This document shows, piece by piece, positions 54,034 to 63,767 of a stretch of 64,000 nt of DNA. Under the pieces are notes generated by a model. It did no database searches, had not been told where the DNA came from, and was given only the letters and a program-made list of their open reading frames with translations. The stretch comes from Rhodococcus sp. B7740. GTDB lineage: Bacteria; Actinomycetota; Actinomycetes; Mycobacteriales; Mycobacteriaceae. Position 1 is the stretch's first letter. Every line of letters begins with the position of its first letter. A program made the position numbers and the translations under genes. The DNA lies in contig NZ_CP010797.1 of assembly GCF_000954115.1 (NCBI RefSeq), positions 3,968,001 through 4,032,000 of the forward strand. Reading direction: 5' to 3'.

Positions 54034-57000
54034 TCAGTCGGTTTTCATCGGCCCGTCGCTGGCCAATCCGGACCGAGACTGCTGCTCGACGGCGATCTCG
54101 GCCGTCGCCGCGTCGGGATCGAGTGGCATGTATCTCTCGATCGAGCCCCAATCTCGGGAGTAGTCGTCGGCGAGGTACGACGGCAGTGTCTGCGCTCCGA
54201 GGAGCAGTTCGGTCCAGCCGAGCGGGCCGCCGCCGATCGAGTCCTGCCAGGCGTTGGTGGATTCGGCACCGGTGCGGTCGGGCAGGATGCGGTACTTCGG
54301 TACCTCGGCGACGCCGTCGCGATGATCGAACGGACGCTGGCACGGAAACGCGAGTCCGACGGCCCAGTCCAGCAACACCGGATCGGTCGATCCGACCAGG
54401 GAGTTCAGCGTCTGGGTCTTCGGGACACGCGGCGGGGTGACGGCGAGCCATTGATCGCCGGCCAGGTCGTTGTCCTCGGCGACGATGCGCACGACGTCCG
54501 CGTCGGCGGGCAGGTCGTTCATCGGGACCCGCAAGTTGCGCCACGACGGCGACGGACCGATATCGAGCGGGGTGACGCGGCCCAATGCCTGAACGTCGCC
54601 GCCGTCGCGGCGTCCGTATTCCAGCTCGACGCGTTGGCCCGGGGTGACGACGCCGTCCTTGTCGACCGATCGGATGCGGCCTGCGGCGGCGATGGCAATG
54701 AGGTCGCCGTCTCCAGGAAGCTCGTACCAGCCCGAGGTCAGGGACGCGGGCTCGGTGGCTCCGAAGCTGCCCAGCACCGGAGTGGTTGCAGGACTCAAGC
54801 CGAACGGCAGAGCGACTGTGCTGCCGTTGATTCCGACGTTCTCGTTGGTTCCGCCGGAGGTGCCGGCGGAGTTCGACGAGGTGGCCGCGGCGCTTTGTTC
54901 GGAGTCCTCGGGGCGGATGGAGTTGGCGCTGCCCTGCGCGGTGTCCTCGGAGTCTGCGGTCAGGTCCTGGGCGACGCCGTCGGGGGTGAAGCCGGTACTG
55001 CCGCCGGCACCCAGTGCGTCGGCTGCGGGATCGAGCGGTTGCAGGACCGAGCCGTTGACGTCGGTCTCCACCTGCACATCGCCGGCTAGTCCGCACGAGT
55101 TTCCGGCGAGGGCGGAGAAGTTCGATCGGGCAATGGAGTACGCCGGGTACTGCGCCACAGCGCCTTTGACGAACGAGAGCACCTCGAAGGCAACGACCCC
55201 GCCGGCGACGATGGTCAGCGCGGACGGCGCGAAGCGTCGACGCGTGCTGGGTTCCTTTCGGCGATAGGGCAATCGGACGTGCTGGTAGGCCGCGTAGAGC
55301 AGCGTCAGAACCGTCAGGCCGAGCAGGATCGTCGAAAAGCCCTTTCCGGCAATGGACGGCGGCTTGTCGAACCACGGAATGCCGTAGCTCGAGACGTACC
55401 ACCATCCGTTGGAGCTGGTGAACGCCACCGCCGTCAGGAACAGTACGGCGGCGGTGAACAGTGTTCTGTTGCGCGGGGATCGGACGGTTGCCGCGGTGAC
55501 GGCCACGGCAGCCAGCGCGGCCAACGATGCGGCGAGACCGGCGTACACACCGAAGTGGTGGGTCCACTTGGTGGGCGTGAACATCATCAGAGCCAGTGCG
55601 CCCAGGATGATTCCGAGGATCCGACGCGACGGCCCGGTGGCCGTGCCGGGGATGCGTCCGTTCTTGCGGAGCATCACCGCGATGCACACGACGATGCAGA
55701 GCAGCATCGCGAACATGCCGAATCGTCGGGCGAGCGAGCCGTCGGGCGAGATGGTCATCAATGCGTCCCAGCGGACGCGTTCTTCGAACCACGGCACGTT
55801 CGGTCCGATGGCCGAGCGCACCCGGGTCGCTTCGAGGACGGTGCTCAGAGTCTGGTCGGCGAAGATCGCGATCAGCACCGCCAGTCCCGACGCGACCAGC
55901 GGCGCAAGGACGGCGAGCAGTCCCACCTGGCGAGCTCGGTTGACCACGATCATCACCAGCGGGCGCAGTCCGGCGAGCAGGGCGGCGACGGCGATCAACC
56001 CGGTGGGACCGGCGGCGAGGGAGAACGCGGCGATCAGGGTGCCGATGGCGGCGGGCAGCAGTCGTCCGGTGGCGATGGCGCGTTCGATCGAGCACCACGT
56101 GAGCAGGGCACCGAGGGCGATGATCGGTTCTGGGCGCAGTCCGTTGTCGTAGGGCAGCCAGAAGGCGAGGAACACGAATCCGGCGGTCCACAGCGCGACC
56201 CGGTTGGTGAGCACCGCGCGGCCGAGGCGGGGGATGACCTCGCGGCTGATCACCAGCCAGCACAGCAGGGCCGCGATGGTGGCGGGCAGGCGCATCCAGA
56301 TACTGGCGGTGCTGACCTTGGCGAGGGCGGCGAGCATGTCGTAGTACGGCATGCCGAACGGTGCTTCGGGGACGCCGAACCAGCGGAAGTAGTTGGCCAT
56401 GTAGCCGGCGTTCTCGGAGACGCGGGCCATGTTGAGCAGGTAGCCGTCGTCGGAGGTGTTTGCGCCGATGAAGTGCCACAGCACCAGCACGCCCACCACG
56501 ACGGCGTCGACGCCGGTGATCGACTTCCAGCGTGAGGGGAGGAATCGGCGGTGGCGTCGACCGTCCATGCTGTCGAGGCGATGCAGCGCGAACAGGGATG
56601 CGATCACAGCGAGTGCGCCGACGATCATGGCCAGCAACTTGAACGCGGTGGGACTCGAGGAGTAGCGCGAGTCGATGTCCGCGCGCACGGTCAGGCCGTC
56701 GACCGGGGCGGTGAGGTCGGTGTAGATGCCGACGACCTGCGGCCGGATGTCTCCGTCCACCGTGATCGCCTCGCCGTCGAGGTCGACGACGGTGTTGGTG
56801 GCGTTGGACGACACGGTCAGGGCGCAATTGCCGCTCAGCTCGGAAACGGGAGTCGCGGCAAGAACCCGATCGCGCAGCAGAACCTGCAGTCGGCCGTCGT
56901 CGACCCGCACGATCAGTGCCTTCTGCTCGGTCTTCGCAGCGGCGATCGGAGCAGTGGAGACCAGGGTGCCGCCGTCGGTGAGAGCACTGGCAGCGCTGCA

Positions 57001-57204
57001 CGGAACGGTTGCTTCGAGGTCGACGGGCGAGTAGCTCACCAGCGGGGCATTGACGCTGCCGAACGAACTCTGCGGCCACGACAGCGTCGCGACGTCCTGC
57101 TGAACCGGCAGCAAGGGAGTCGCGATGGCCAGAACCGCACCGATGATGCCGGTGACGATCGCTACCAGCCGGGCGGTTTTCGGGTTCGGAGCGGTCTCGG
57201 GCAC
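54034..57204 (-). CDS. Arabinosyltransferase, Emb family (first in operon)
   Basis: A 1056-aa Emb-type GT-C arabinosyltransferase. It has the same layout as its downstream paralogue: TM1 near residues 12-32, an outer N-terminal domain to ~200, the catalytic loop with GANTSDDGYLLNMAR and GYMANYFRWFGVPEAPFG, about 13 helices, and a C-terminal outer domain. It differs in that the loop after PEAPFG reads MPYYDML, where the paralogue and mycobacterial EmbB/EmbC have WYYD. GTG at 57204 is chosen because it precedes the hydrophobic start and leaves a 10-nt gap after the previous gene; longer frames overlap that gene. Confidence 0.93.
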   Translation of the reverse strand: MPETAPNPKTARLVAIVTGIIGAVLAIATPLLPVQQDVATLSWPQSSFGSVNAPLVSYSPVDLEATVPCSAASALTDGGTLVSTAPIAAAKTEQKALIVRVDDGRLQVLLRDRVLAATPVSELSGNCALTVSSNATNTVVDLDGEAITVDGDIRPQVVGIYTDLTAPVDGLTVRADIDSRYSSSPTAFKLLAMIVGALAVIASLFALHRLDSMDGRRHRRFLPSRWKSITGVDAVVVGVLVLWHFIGANTSDDGYLLNMARVSENAGYMANYFRWFGVPEAPFGMPYYDMLAALAKVSTASIWMRLPATIAALLCWLVISREVIPRLGRAVLTNRVALWTAGFVFLAFWLPYDNGLRPEPIIALGALLTWCSIERAIATGRLLPAAIGTLIAAFSLAAGPTGLIAVAALLAGLRPLVMIVVNRARQVGLLAVLAPLVASGLAVLIAIFADQTLSTVLEATRVRSAIGPNVPWFEERVRWDALMTISPDGSLARRFGMFAMLLCIVVCIAVMLRKNGRIPGTATGPSRRILGIILGALALMMFTPTKWTHHFGVYAGLAASLAALAAVAVTAATVRSPRNRTLFTAAVLFLTAVAFTSSNGWWYVSSYGIPWFDKPPSIAGKGFSTILLGLTVLTLLYAAYQHVRLPYRRKEPSTRRRFAPSALTIVAGGVVAFEVLSFVKGAVAQYPAYSIARSNFSALAGNSCGLAGDVQVETDVNGSVLQPLDPAADALGAGGSTGFTPDGVAQDLTADSEDTAQGSANSIRPEDSEQSAAATSSNSAGTSGGTNENVGINGSTVALPFGLSPATTPVLGSFGATEPASLTSGWYELPGDGDLIAIAAAGRIRSVDKDGVVTPGQRVELEYGRRDGGDVQALGRVTPLDIGPSPSWRNLRVPMNDLPADADVVRIVAEDNDLAGDQWLAVTPPRVPKTQTLNSLVGSTDPVLLDWAVGLAFPCQRPFDHRDGVAEVPKYRILPDRTGAESTNAWQDSIGGGPLGWTELLLGAQTLPSYLADDYSRDWGSIERYMPLDPDAATAEIAVEQQSRSGLASDGPMKTD

Positions 57205-57214
57205 GCCGACGATG

Positions 57215-58984
57215 CTATGGGACGAGCGTCCGCACATCCCACACCCATACGCCACCGGTGTATCGAGGCTGGACACCGAGGAGGTCGGTCACGGTGGTGC
57301 GTAGGGCGATGGTGTTCTTGCTCGGCGGCAGGACGACGACGTCGGCCTCCCAGAACGCCATGTCCTGCGCTGCCTGACTTCGCTGATCGTCGGTGATCTC
57401 GGGAACGGTGCCCGAGTCGTAGACCGAGCCGAGCAGCAGTGCGGTGGGCCGGTCGACGGCTCCGTACTTGGCGACCTTGTCTTCTTGGTCGCTCGGTCCG
57501 ACGAAGTATCCGGCGGCCAGCTTGAAGCCCATGTCGGCGTCCATCTGCCAGCGCAGCGGGCGCGCGTCCTCGGGCCGTGGGAGGGGAACGGTGACGACGG
57601 AACCGTCGTCGACGTAGTTCTCCCACTCACCGTCGGCGAAGAATTCCGGGGTCGGGGACTTGTCGACGGTGACCAGCGGCGTCGGGATCAGGGGCACGAG
57701 CGCGAGGGCGAGTCCGGCGATCCAGAACGCAGGCAGCGGACGCAGTCCGTTGCGGAACGTCCGATCGGTGGCCAGGACGAGCAGCAGGGCCAGGGCAGGT
57801 ACTGCGCCCAACGCGAAGCGGGTTTCGAGCACGGATTCGACGAGGGGGTAGTCGGCGAGCTTCGTCCACGGCAGCGTGATGCCGGTGTCGTTCTTGCCGA
57901 TCACCAGCGTCGCGCCGAGCGAGAGCACGCCCATGACGATCGCGGTCGCGGCGGCGGCACGGGCCGATGCGACGCGCCACATCCACACCGCGGCAACCAG
58001 GCACAGGACCAGCAGCGGCCAACCGAAGTACGCGTTCTCCTCGGTGGCGTTGATGCGGACGTTCTGACCCGGCGTCGCCTCGCCGCCGAGGGATTGCGTC
58101 GGGAACTGGAACAGCGCTTTGGCGTCGTTTCCCATCGGCCCGTGTTCGAGGAACGAGTACGACTGCGGGCCGAAGAACTGCCACCACAGCGGAAACGCCG
58201 CGAGAGTCAACGCGATGCCGGCCGATACGGCGAGTCGGGGCACGGCATTGCGGACGGCGGGCCACAGCGATCGCGGCCGTGACACGTAGTAGACGACGGC
58301 GAAGATGGCGAACGACATCGCGAAGATCAGCAGCGGTTCTTCGCCGAGCAGGACCTGCAGCGCGACGATCAGGCCGAGGCCGACGGTGTTCTTGGTGGTA
58401 CCGCCGCCGCGAGCGATGCGGGTGACCAGCATGGCGATGACCGGAAGCAGGAACAGCACCACGAAGTTGGGGTGCCCGTTGGCGTGCGAGATCGCGCCTG
58501 GGGCGAAGCCGCACAGCGCACCGCCCATGGCCGCGGCACCCTTGGATGAGTTGAGCTGGCGGGAGAACAGCCAGAACCACGCGAACGACGTTCCTGCCAG
58601 TCCGACGGTGAGAGCAATTGCCCAGGTCACCGTGGGTCCGAAGAGCAACGTGATCGGGGCCAGCGGGATGGAGATGCCGAACATCGCCGTGTTCGCCATC
58701 AGATTCACCCCGAGCGGGTAATTCTGCAGGTCACTCGCAAACGGGTTGCTCAGCGAAGCAACCGAATGCGCGGCGACGGAGAAGAACCACTCCCACATGG
58801 TCTGGTCCTGGCCGCTGTTGTAGAGGTAGCCGCCACCCAGATTGCGCCACTGACCCTGCAGGACGTACACGGCAGCGACCAGAAATGCGACCGCTGCAAC
58901 GACGTCACCACGTCCGACGCCGGAGTGTCGAGCCGGGGCCGTTGTCGGCTGCCGCTCGAGAACTCTCTGGTCGTGGGTGGTCAT
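57215..58984 (-). CDS. Polytopic GT-C-like membrane protein of unknown function
   Basis: A 589-aa membrane protein with about 11-12 helices. The first outer loop has YLYNSGQDQTMWEWFFSVAAHSV, an acidic loop at the position where GT-C glycosyltransferases place their catalytic Asp/Glu; later motifs include NYPLGVNLMANT and HANGHPNFV. The C-terminal ~150 residues are a soluble outer domain (GSVVTVPLPRPEDARPLRWQM in parts). It is not a known Emb, AftA, AftB, AftC or AftD by motif. It sits between aftA and the first emb gene, in the same direction, 60 nt after aftA, which suggests a role in arabinan or lipoglycan assembly (inference). Confidence 0.72.
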   Translation of the reverse strand: MTTHDQRVLERQPTTAPARHSGVGRGDVVAAVAFLVAAVYVLQGQWRNLGGGYLYNSGQDQTMWEWFFSVAAHSVASLSNPFASDLQNYPLGVNLMANTAMFGISIPLAPITLLFGPTVTWAIALTVGLAGTSFAWFWLFSRQLNSSKGAAAMGGALCGFAPGAISHANGHPNFVVLFLLPVIAMLVTRIARGGGTTKNTVGLGLIVALQVLLGEEPLLIFAMSFAIFAVVYYVSRPRSLWPAVRNAVPRLAVSAGIALTLAAFPLWWQFFGPQSYSFLEHGPMGNDAKALFQFPTQSLGGEATPGQNVRINATEENAYFGWPLLVLCLVAAVWMWRVASARAAAATAIVMGVLSLGATLVIGKNDTGITLPWTKLADYPLVESVLETRFALGAVPALALLLVLATDRTFRNGLRPLPAFWIAGLALALVPLIPTPLVTVDKSPTPEFFADGEWENYVDDGSVVTVPLPRPEDARPLRWQMDADMGFKLAAGYFVGPSDQEDKVAKYGAVDRPTALLLGSVYDSGTVPEITDDQRSQAAQDMAFWEADVVVLPPSKNTIALRTTVTDLLGVQPRYTGGVWVWDVRTLVP

Positions 58985-59044
58985 CGCGTCGAGGTTACAG
59001 AAACATCACGATGGGCGAAAACTCGAACGACCTGGGTCACATGA

Positions 59045-60934
59045 TCATGCAGTGCGCACCACCAGCGCGAAGGGGCCGATGTCGGTCACGGTGAAGCGTG
59101 GATCCTCGAACAGCGCCTCAGGGAAGGTGACGGTGTAGCGGCGCACGTTCGGATCGTTGGGGTAGACGTCCTCGGCCAGGCGCAGGGTGTAGCCGTCGGC
59201 ACTGCGCCGGAACAGGAATGCGTCCGGTGCCCGCCACGGGCTGCTCTCCAGCGCGTCGATCAACTGATCGGGTGTCTCGAGTTCGGTCCATTGCTCGATG
59301 GCGTCGGCTCGCTGATCGAACTGCGCCAGCGGGTTGGCGTAGTGAGAGGTCAGTCCTTGGAAGCCGAAGTACGGGTAGTAGCTGAGGAACGAGGTGTCCG
59401 CGGTCAGTACGACGGTTTCGTCGCGCGGACGCTGGGTCTGCTCGGTCAAGGCTTCGTCGACCTCGCGGTAGTACGAGACCGCGCTCGGTGGGCGCATGTC
59501 GGCGCGGTTGCCGTCACCGTCGGTGTCGGAGTAGGCGACGGTGATCTCGGTCTGCAGTACCTGGGGGATGTTCTGCGCGTAGGTCATGGCACCGATGGCC
59601 GCTACGACGACGGCCGCGATGCGGAACTTGGGTGGCTCGTTGATGGCTTGGTAGATCGCGTGGCTGCCTTCGAGGAAGCCGAAAACGCCTGCGCTGCCGA
59701 GCAATGCGATCAGGACTGCTTCGAGGCGGAACGAGAGCAGGGTGGTGCCCGCAGCAGTGGCGGCCATGGACAGCAGAGTCCACAGGTAGATCGATACGAC
59801 GCCGACGCCGAGTGCCTGTGCCCGGCGTGAGGACGAGAAACGCACCGCGACCCACACCGTGCCGATGAGGCACAGTCCGCCCATCAGGGAGAACTCGAAC
59901 ATCGGGAAGGGAAGTGTCGCACCGGCTTCGGGCAGGTAGTGCAACGCCGTGCCCGACGTGGACGGCGCACCGCGCAGGAATTCGATCAGGTAGGGCAGCC
60001 ACACGGTCGCGGCGATGAGGCCCGAGATCGCTGCGATCGCGGCGACCTTGATCGCGATGGGAACCAGGACGTTCCAGGACTTCCGCTCGCGATATGCGAG
60101 GACCGCGGCGAACAGTGCCATGAGTACGACGGTGAACGCCGCCAAACCGAGGTACAGCGTGTAGAACGTCGCGGCCAGACCGAGGAAGAGTCCGGTGCCG
60201 ACCACCGCGCCCCACCCACCCGATGCGCTTCGGTGCAGCGCTCCCCACGCGAGAACCAGTGCCGGAGCGAAGAGCATCACGATCACGGCGCTGTATGCCT
60301 CGGGGGAGGCGTGGGCGACGACGAGTGCGGTGGTGACGGCGCTGACGGCGACAGCCCAGTCGGCTCGGATGAGCGCCTTCCACAGCACGAACGACACGAC
60401 GGCGGTGACGGCCAGCAGCCCGATTGCGTAGGGCTTGAACACTTCCCAGCCGTCCATGCCCAGGATGTTGCCGACGCGTCCGCCGAGCCAGAACCAGCCG
60501 GCGGGGTAGAACGGCGGGATGTCGGCGTACGTCATGTCCCGCAACGACGCCGAATCCGTCAGCCGAGTCAGGTATTCGGTGCGAAACTCCTGGTCGACGG
60601 AGATGCCGAACAGGTAGAGCTTGGTTGCAGCCAGCGGCATCCCGAGGGTGACGGTGACGAAACCGCTCAGCCCGACCCATGCGGCGAGTCGAGCGATCCA
60701 CGGCCACTTGTGAATTCGGTACAGGTAGATCGACGCGGCGAACAGTGCTGCGGCAACCACCTGCCCGAGCGTCGTGATCGCGCGGGTGACGTTGGACGAG
60801 TTGAACGCCGGCCACTGAACCAGTGAGAAGGCGTACAACCCGACCGTCGCCACCACGACTGCGAAAAGCGCACCGAGAGCGATCTCCCCGACGGCAGAAG
60901 CGGTTCTGCGAGCCGGTGCAACCCCGATTGTCAT
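59045..60934 (-). CDS. aftA: Galactan 5-O-arabinofuranosyltransferase AftA
   Basis: A 629-aa GT-C (GT85) enzyme that primes galactan by adding the first arabinofuranose at the outer face of the membrane. About 11-13 helices occupy residues ~15-470; the first large outer loop has EFRTEYLTRLTDSASLRDMTYADIPPFYPAGWFWLGGR (in parts), diagnostic of AftA with the conserved Asp residues. The C-terminal ~150 residues (SAVSYYREVDEALTE) are an outer domain. ATG at 60934, 5 nt after the dprE2 stop, is preferred over a longer frame that overlaps dprE2. Order matches Rv3792 after dprE2. Confidence 0.93.
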   Translation of the reverse strand: MTIGVAPARRTASAVGEIALGALFAVVVATVGLYAFSLVQWPAFNSSNVTRAITTLGQVVAAALFAASIYLYRIHKWPWIARLAAWVGLSGFVTVTLGMPLAATKLYLFGISVDQEFRTEYLTRLTDSASLRDMTYADIPPFYPAGWFWLGGRVGNILGMDGWEVFKPYAIGLLAVTAVVSFVLWKALIRADWAVAVSAVTTALVVAHASPEAYSAVIVMLFAPALVLAWGALHRSASGGWGAVVGTGLFLGLAATFYTLYLGLAAFTVVLMALFAAVLAYRERKSWNVLVPIAIKVAAIAAISGLIAATVWLPYLIEFLRGAPSTSGTALHYLPEAGATLPFPMFEFSLMGGLCLIGTVWVAVRFSSSRRAQALGVGVVSIYLWTLLSMAATAAGTTLLSFRLEAVLIALLGSAGVFGFLEGSHAIYQAINEPPKFRIAAVVVAAIGAMTYAQNIPQVLQTEITVAYSDTDGDGNRADMRPPSAVSYYREVDEALTEQTQRPRDETVVLTADTSFLSYYPYFGFQGLTSHYANPLAQFDQRADAIEQWTELETPDQLIDALESSPWRAPDAFLFRRSADGYTLRLAEDVYPNDPNVRRYTVTFPEALFEDPRFTVTDIGPFALVVRTA

Positions 60935-60939
60935 CGAGA

Positions 60940-61704
60940 TCAGATGGGCAGCTTGCGGAAGATCGGCCGCGGCACGTGCCGCAGCACCATCATCACCAGA
61001 CGCCACGGCGCGGGAGTCCAGATGAGGGGAGTGCCCTTGCGTGACGCGTTCACCGCGAGCTTGGCGATGACCTCCTTGTCGACGGTCATCGGGGCTTCCT
61101 TGACGTGCGCGCTGAACTTGGTGCGCACCATGCCCGGACGAACGACGGTGACCCGAGGTCCGAACTCGCGCAACGCTTCTCCGAGTCCGAGGTAGAAGCC
61201 GTCGAGTCCGGCCTTGGTGGAGCCGTAGACGAAGTTGGAGCGTCGTACCCGCTCGCCCGCCACCGAGGACATGACGATGATGCGGCCGTAGGCCTGCGCC
61301 TTCATCTTCTCGCCCAGCAGCACGCCGACCGACACCGAAGCGGTGTAGTTGATGTTCGCGGCGAGGACGGCCTTGCGCTGGTCCTGCCAGAGCTGCTCGG
61401 CATCGAAGTCGACGGCGAAGGCGACGATGGCGACATCGACGTCACCCTTGGCCCAGGCGGCGTCGATGACCTTCGGGTGCGATGCGGTGTCGAGTGCGTC
61501 GAAGTCGATGACGTCGACGGACTTCGCGCCCTTGGCGTTCAGCTGTGCGACGGCGCTCTCACGCAGTGGATCGTTCGGCAGCGCGGCGAGGATGACACGT
61601 GCCGGCGACTTCGACAGGTACTCCTCGGTGATCGCGAGACCGATCTCGCTGGTGCCACCCAGAACGAGAATCGTCTGGGGGTTACCTACGGCGTCTATCG
61701 TCAC
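60940..61704 (-). CDS. dprE2: Decaprenylphospho-beta-D-erythro-pentosid-2-ulose 2-reductase DprE2
   Basis: A 254-aa short-chain dehydrogenase that reduces the 2-keto intermediate made by DprE1 with NADH to give decaprenyl-phospho-arabinose. The NAD-binding [13 protein letters not shown] (about residues 14-26) and the catalytic Ser-Tyr-Lys set ([12 protein letters not shown] then [11 protein letters not shown]) are present. GTG at 61704 overlaps the dprE1 stop by 4 nt. Length and order match Rv3791. The two enzymes act together as the arabinose epimerase. Confidence 0.95.
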   Translation of the reverse strand: MTIDAVGNPQTILVLGGTSEIGLAITEEYLSKSPARVILAALPNDPLRESAVAQLNAKGAKSVDVIDFDALDTASHPKVIDAAWAKGDVDVAIVAFAVDFDAEQLWQDQRKAVLAANINYTASVSVGVLLGEKMKAQAYGRIIVMSSVAGERVRRSNFVYGSTKAGLDGFYLGLGEALREFGPRVTVVRPGMVRTKFSAHVKEAPMTVDKEVIAKLAVNASRKGTPLIWTPAPWRLVMMVLRHVPRPIFRKLPI

Positions 61705-63152
61705 AGCAGTTCCAGCCTTCTAGCCATATCGGAGGCGAAAACGCCTGTGGGGTCAACGGATCGACGGACCTTGATCCATTCGTCGATCCGCGGGTACATC
61801 GAATGGAACGTCTCGGCGTCGGTGCGCGAATCTTTCGCGGTGTACAGACGGCCACCGAATTCGAGCACGCGCTTGTCGAGTTCGCGGACGAACTCGTTCA
61901 AGCCCGGCTTGATCGGGAAGTCGACGCAGATGTTCCAACCCGGAATCGGAAAGCTCAGTGGCGCTTTGTTTCCGGGCCCGAACAGCTTGAACACGTTGAG
62001 GAACGAGTAGTGCCCGGACTTCTGGATATGGACGATGATCTTCTTGAACTCGTCGACGGCCTCCGGCGGCACCACGAACTGGTACTGGAGGAATCCCTTG
62101 GAGCCGTAGGCGCGGTTCCACTCACTGAACATGTCGAGTGGGTGGTAGAACGCCGTAAGGTTCTGCACCTTGTTGCGGTAGTTGCCCGACTTTCGGTACC
62201 AGACCTCGCCGACGGCCGAGAAGGTGTACTTGTTCGCGAGTCCGTTCGGGAAAATGTCGGGGAACTTCACCAAGGGCTTCGCGTTGAAGAGCAGCGGATC
62301 CTTCTGCAGCTTCTCCGGCAACTGGTCCAGGCGCGCCAACGATCCACGAGACACAGCCGCGCGACCGAGCTTGGGTGGCGGAGCAACCGCGTCGAACCAT
62401 GCGCTGGAGTAGTCGTAGTTGTTCTCGCTGCCGTCGCTGTGCAGTGCGATGGTCTCGTCGAGGGTGCTGGTGACGTCGCCGTCGGCGATGAAGTACGCCG
62501 TTTCCGTGGGCGTCATCTCGATGGTCGCGCGCAGGATGATGCCGGTCAGTCCGTTGCCGCCGACCGTCGCCCAGAACAGTTTGGCGTTCTTGCCCGACGG
62601 CGTCAGGTGCCGGATCTGACCGTCCGCCGTGAGCAGTTCCATCGAGCGGACGTGGTTGCCGAAGCTACCCGCGCTGTGATGGTTCTTACCGTGGATGTCC
62701 GTTCCGATCGCACCTCCGATGGTGACCTGTCGCGTACCCGGCAGCACCGGTACCCACAGACCGAACGGCAGCGCAGCACGCATCAGCTGATCGAGGTTGA
62801 CGCCACCGTCGACGTCGACGATGCGCGTGGACGCGTCGATGCTGTGAATGCCGTTCAGCGCATTCATGTCGATGACGAGGCCGCCGGAGTTCTGCGCGTT
62901 GTCACCGTAGGAGCGGCCGAGGCCGCGGGCGATGACACCGCGTCGGAGGTAGGCCGGCTTGGAGTCGTTCTGCTCGGCGACCTGCTTGACCGCGTTCGCG
63001 ATGAGCTCGGGGTCGGAGGTCGAGAGCACCTCTCCAGTGGAGGGCGCAGTGCGGCCCCAACCGGTGAGTGTGCGGGTCTGCGTGGGTAGCGGCGCAGTGT
63101 TCCCGGCCTGTGGTTCCAGGGGGAAGAGTGCGTCGTCGGCTGTCGTGGACAT
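61701..63152 (-). CDS. dprE1: Decaprenylphosphoryl-beta-D-ribose 2-oxidase DprE1
   Basis: A 483-aa FAD oxidoreductase that oxidises decaprenyl-phospho-ribose at C-2, the first half of arabinose donor synthesis. FAD-binding [13 protein letters not shown] and [17 protein letters not shown] (His154, like His132 of M. tuberculosis) lie in the N-terminal VAO-type domain. The substrate-site Cys409 in GWNICVDFP and Lys440 (YTAKDSR) correspond with a constant offset of 22 to Cys387 and Lys418 of M. tuberculosis DprE1; Cys387 is the covalent target of benzothiazinones. ATG at 63152 with a -10 at leaderless spacing. First gene of the leftward arabinan operon. Confidence 0.97.
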   Translation of the reverse strand: MSTTADDALFPLEPQAGNTAPLPTQTRTLTGWGRTAPSTGEVLSTSDPELIANAVKQVAEQNDSKPAYLRRGVIARGLGRSYGDNAQNSGGLVIDMNALNGIHSIDASTRIVDVDGGVNLDQLMRAALPFGLWVPVLPGTRQVTIGGAIGTDIHGKNHHSAGSFGNHVRSMELLTADGQIRHLTPSGKNAKLFWATVGGNGLTGIILRATIEMTPTETAYFIADGDVTSTLDETIALHSDGSENNYDYSSAWFDAVAPPPKLGRAAVSRGSLARLDQLPEKLQKDPLLFNAKPLVKFPDIFPNGLANKYTFSAVGEVWYRKSGNYRNKVQNLTAFYHPLDMFSEWNRAYGSKGFLQYQFVVPPEAVDEFKKIIVHIQKSGHYSFLNVFKLFGPGNKAPLSFPIPGWNICVDFPIKPGLNEFVRELDKRVLEFGGRLYTAKDSRTDAETFHSMYPRIDEWIKVRRSVDPTGVFASDMARRLELL

Positions 63153-63160
63153 CGCTCAAG

Positions 63161-63166
63161 AGGGTA
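63161..63166 (-). promoter_or_regulatory. -10 box of dprE1
   Basis: On the minus strand TACCCT ends 8 nt before the dprE1 ATG. It probably drives the dprE1-dprE2-aftA operon; the 47-bp region to gtrA holds both divergent promoters. Confidence 0.5.
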
Positions 63167-63185
63167 CCCGCACCGCAGCAGCGGC

Positions 63186-63191
63186 TAGTGT
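63186..63191 (+). promoter_or_regulatory. -10 box of the gtrA-like gene
   Basis: TAGTGT ends 8 nt before the GTG at 63200. It faces away from the dprE1 -10, 19 bp apart. Confidence 0.5.
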
Positions 63192-63199
63192 CAGTCCTC

Positions 63200-63718
63200 G
63201 TGTCCACCCCCGACCGCTCCGCAGAAGAAGGCTCGACGGGCGACGACTGGTCGCCCGAGGACGAAGAGTTGCAGCATCACGTCCCGCTACCCGTCGAGCT
63301 GCCGTTGACCGAGAACATCGCCGACGCGGCCCTCGACCTCAAGACGCAGGTGCTGCGGTTCCTGGCGACGGGTGTGCTGTCGGCAATCGTCGACCAGGGC
63401 GTCAACCTGCTCCTGCATTTCGTGTTCGGCGTCGGTGTGACGCTGGCCAAGGCCATCGGCTTCGTACTCGGAACGACGACGGCCTACCTGATCAATCGCC
63501 GCTGGACGTTCAACGCGGCCCCGTCGCGGGCTCGGTTCTTCGCCGTCGTCGCGCTGTACGGAGTCACCTTCGCCGTCCAAGTGGGCATCTACACCTGGCT
63601 CTACCAGGCCCTTCCCGACGGCTTCTGGTACGCCAACGTGGCCTTCGTCATCGCGCAGGGCACGGCGACGGTCATCAACTTCCTCGTTCAGCGATTCGTG
63701 ATCTTCAAAATTCGCTGA
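63200..63718 (+). CDS. GtrA-like membrane protein
   Basis: A 172-aa protein with four membrane helices: about residues 56-78, 83-100 (LAKAIGFVLGTTTAYLINRRW), 113-135 and 145-165, preceded by a ~50-aa acidic cytoplasmic N-terminus. GtrA-family proteins are small flippase-like or scaffold proteins for polyprenyl-linked sugars; the M. tuberculosis counterpart Rv3789 acts in arabinan assembly, and is next to dprE1 as here. GTG at 63200 is used since it agrees with the -10 box; GTG at 63188 is a possible alternative. Divergent from dprE1. Confidence 0.88.
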   Translation: MSTPDRSAEEGSTGDDWSPEDEELQHHVPLPVELPLTENIADAALDLKTQVLRFLATGVLSAIVDQGVNLLLHFVFGVGVTLAKAIGFVLGTTTAYLINRRWTFNAAPSRARFFAVVALYGVTFAVQVGIYTWLYQALPDGFWYANVAFVIAQGTATVINFLVQRFVIFKIR

Positions 63719-63767
63719 GCCTCCGGATTCGCGCCCGGGGGTCCGCAAGCGCGGGTTCGGCCCATGG

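Noticed and set aside
53624..57079. 1151-aa open frame opposite or alternative to the first emb
   Set aside because: It is a frame shadow of the emb genes, Arg/Pro-rich with no domain; the emb frame has clear homology.
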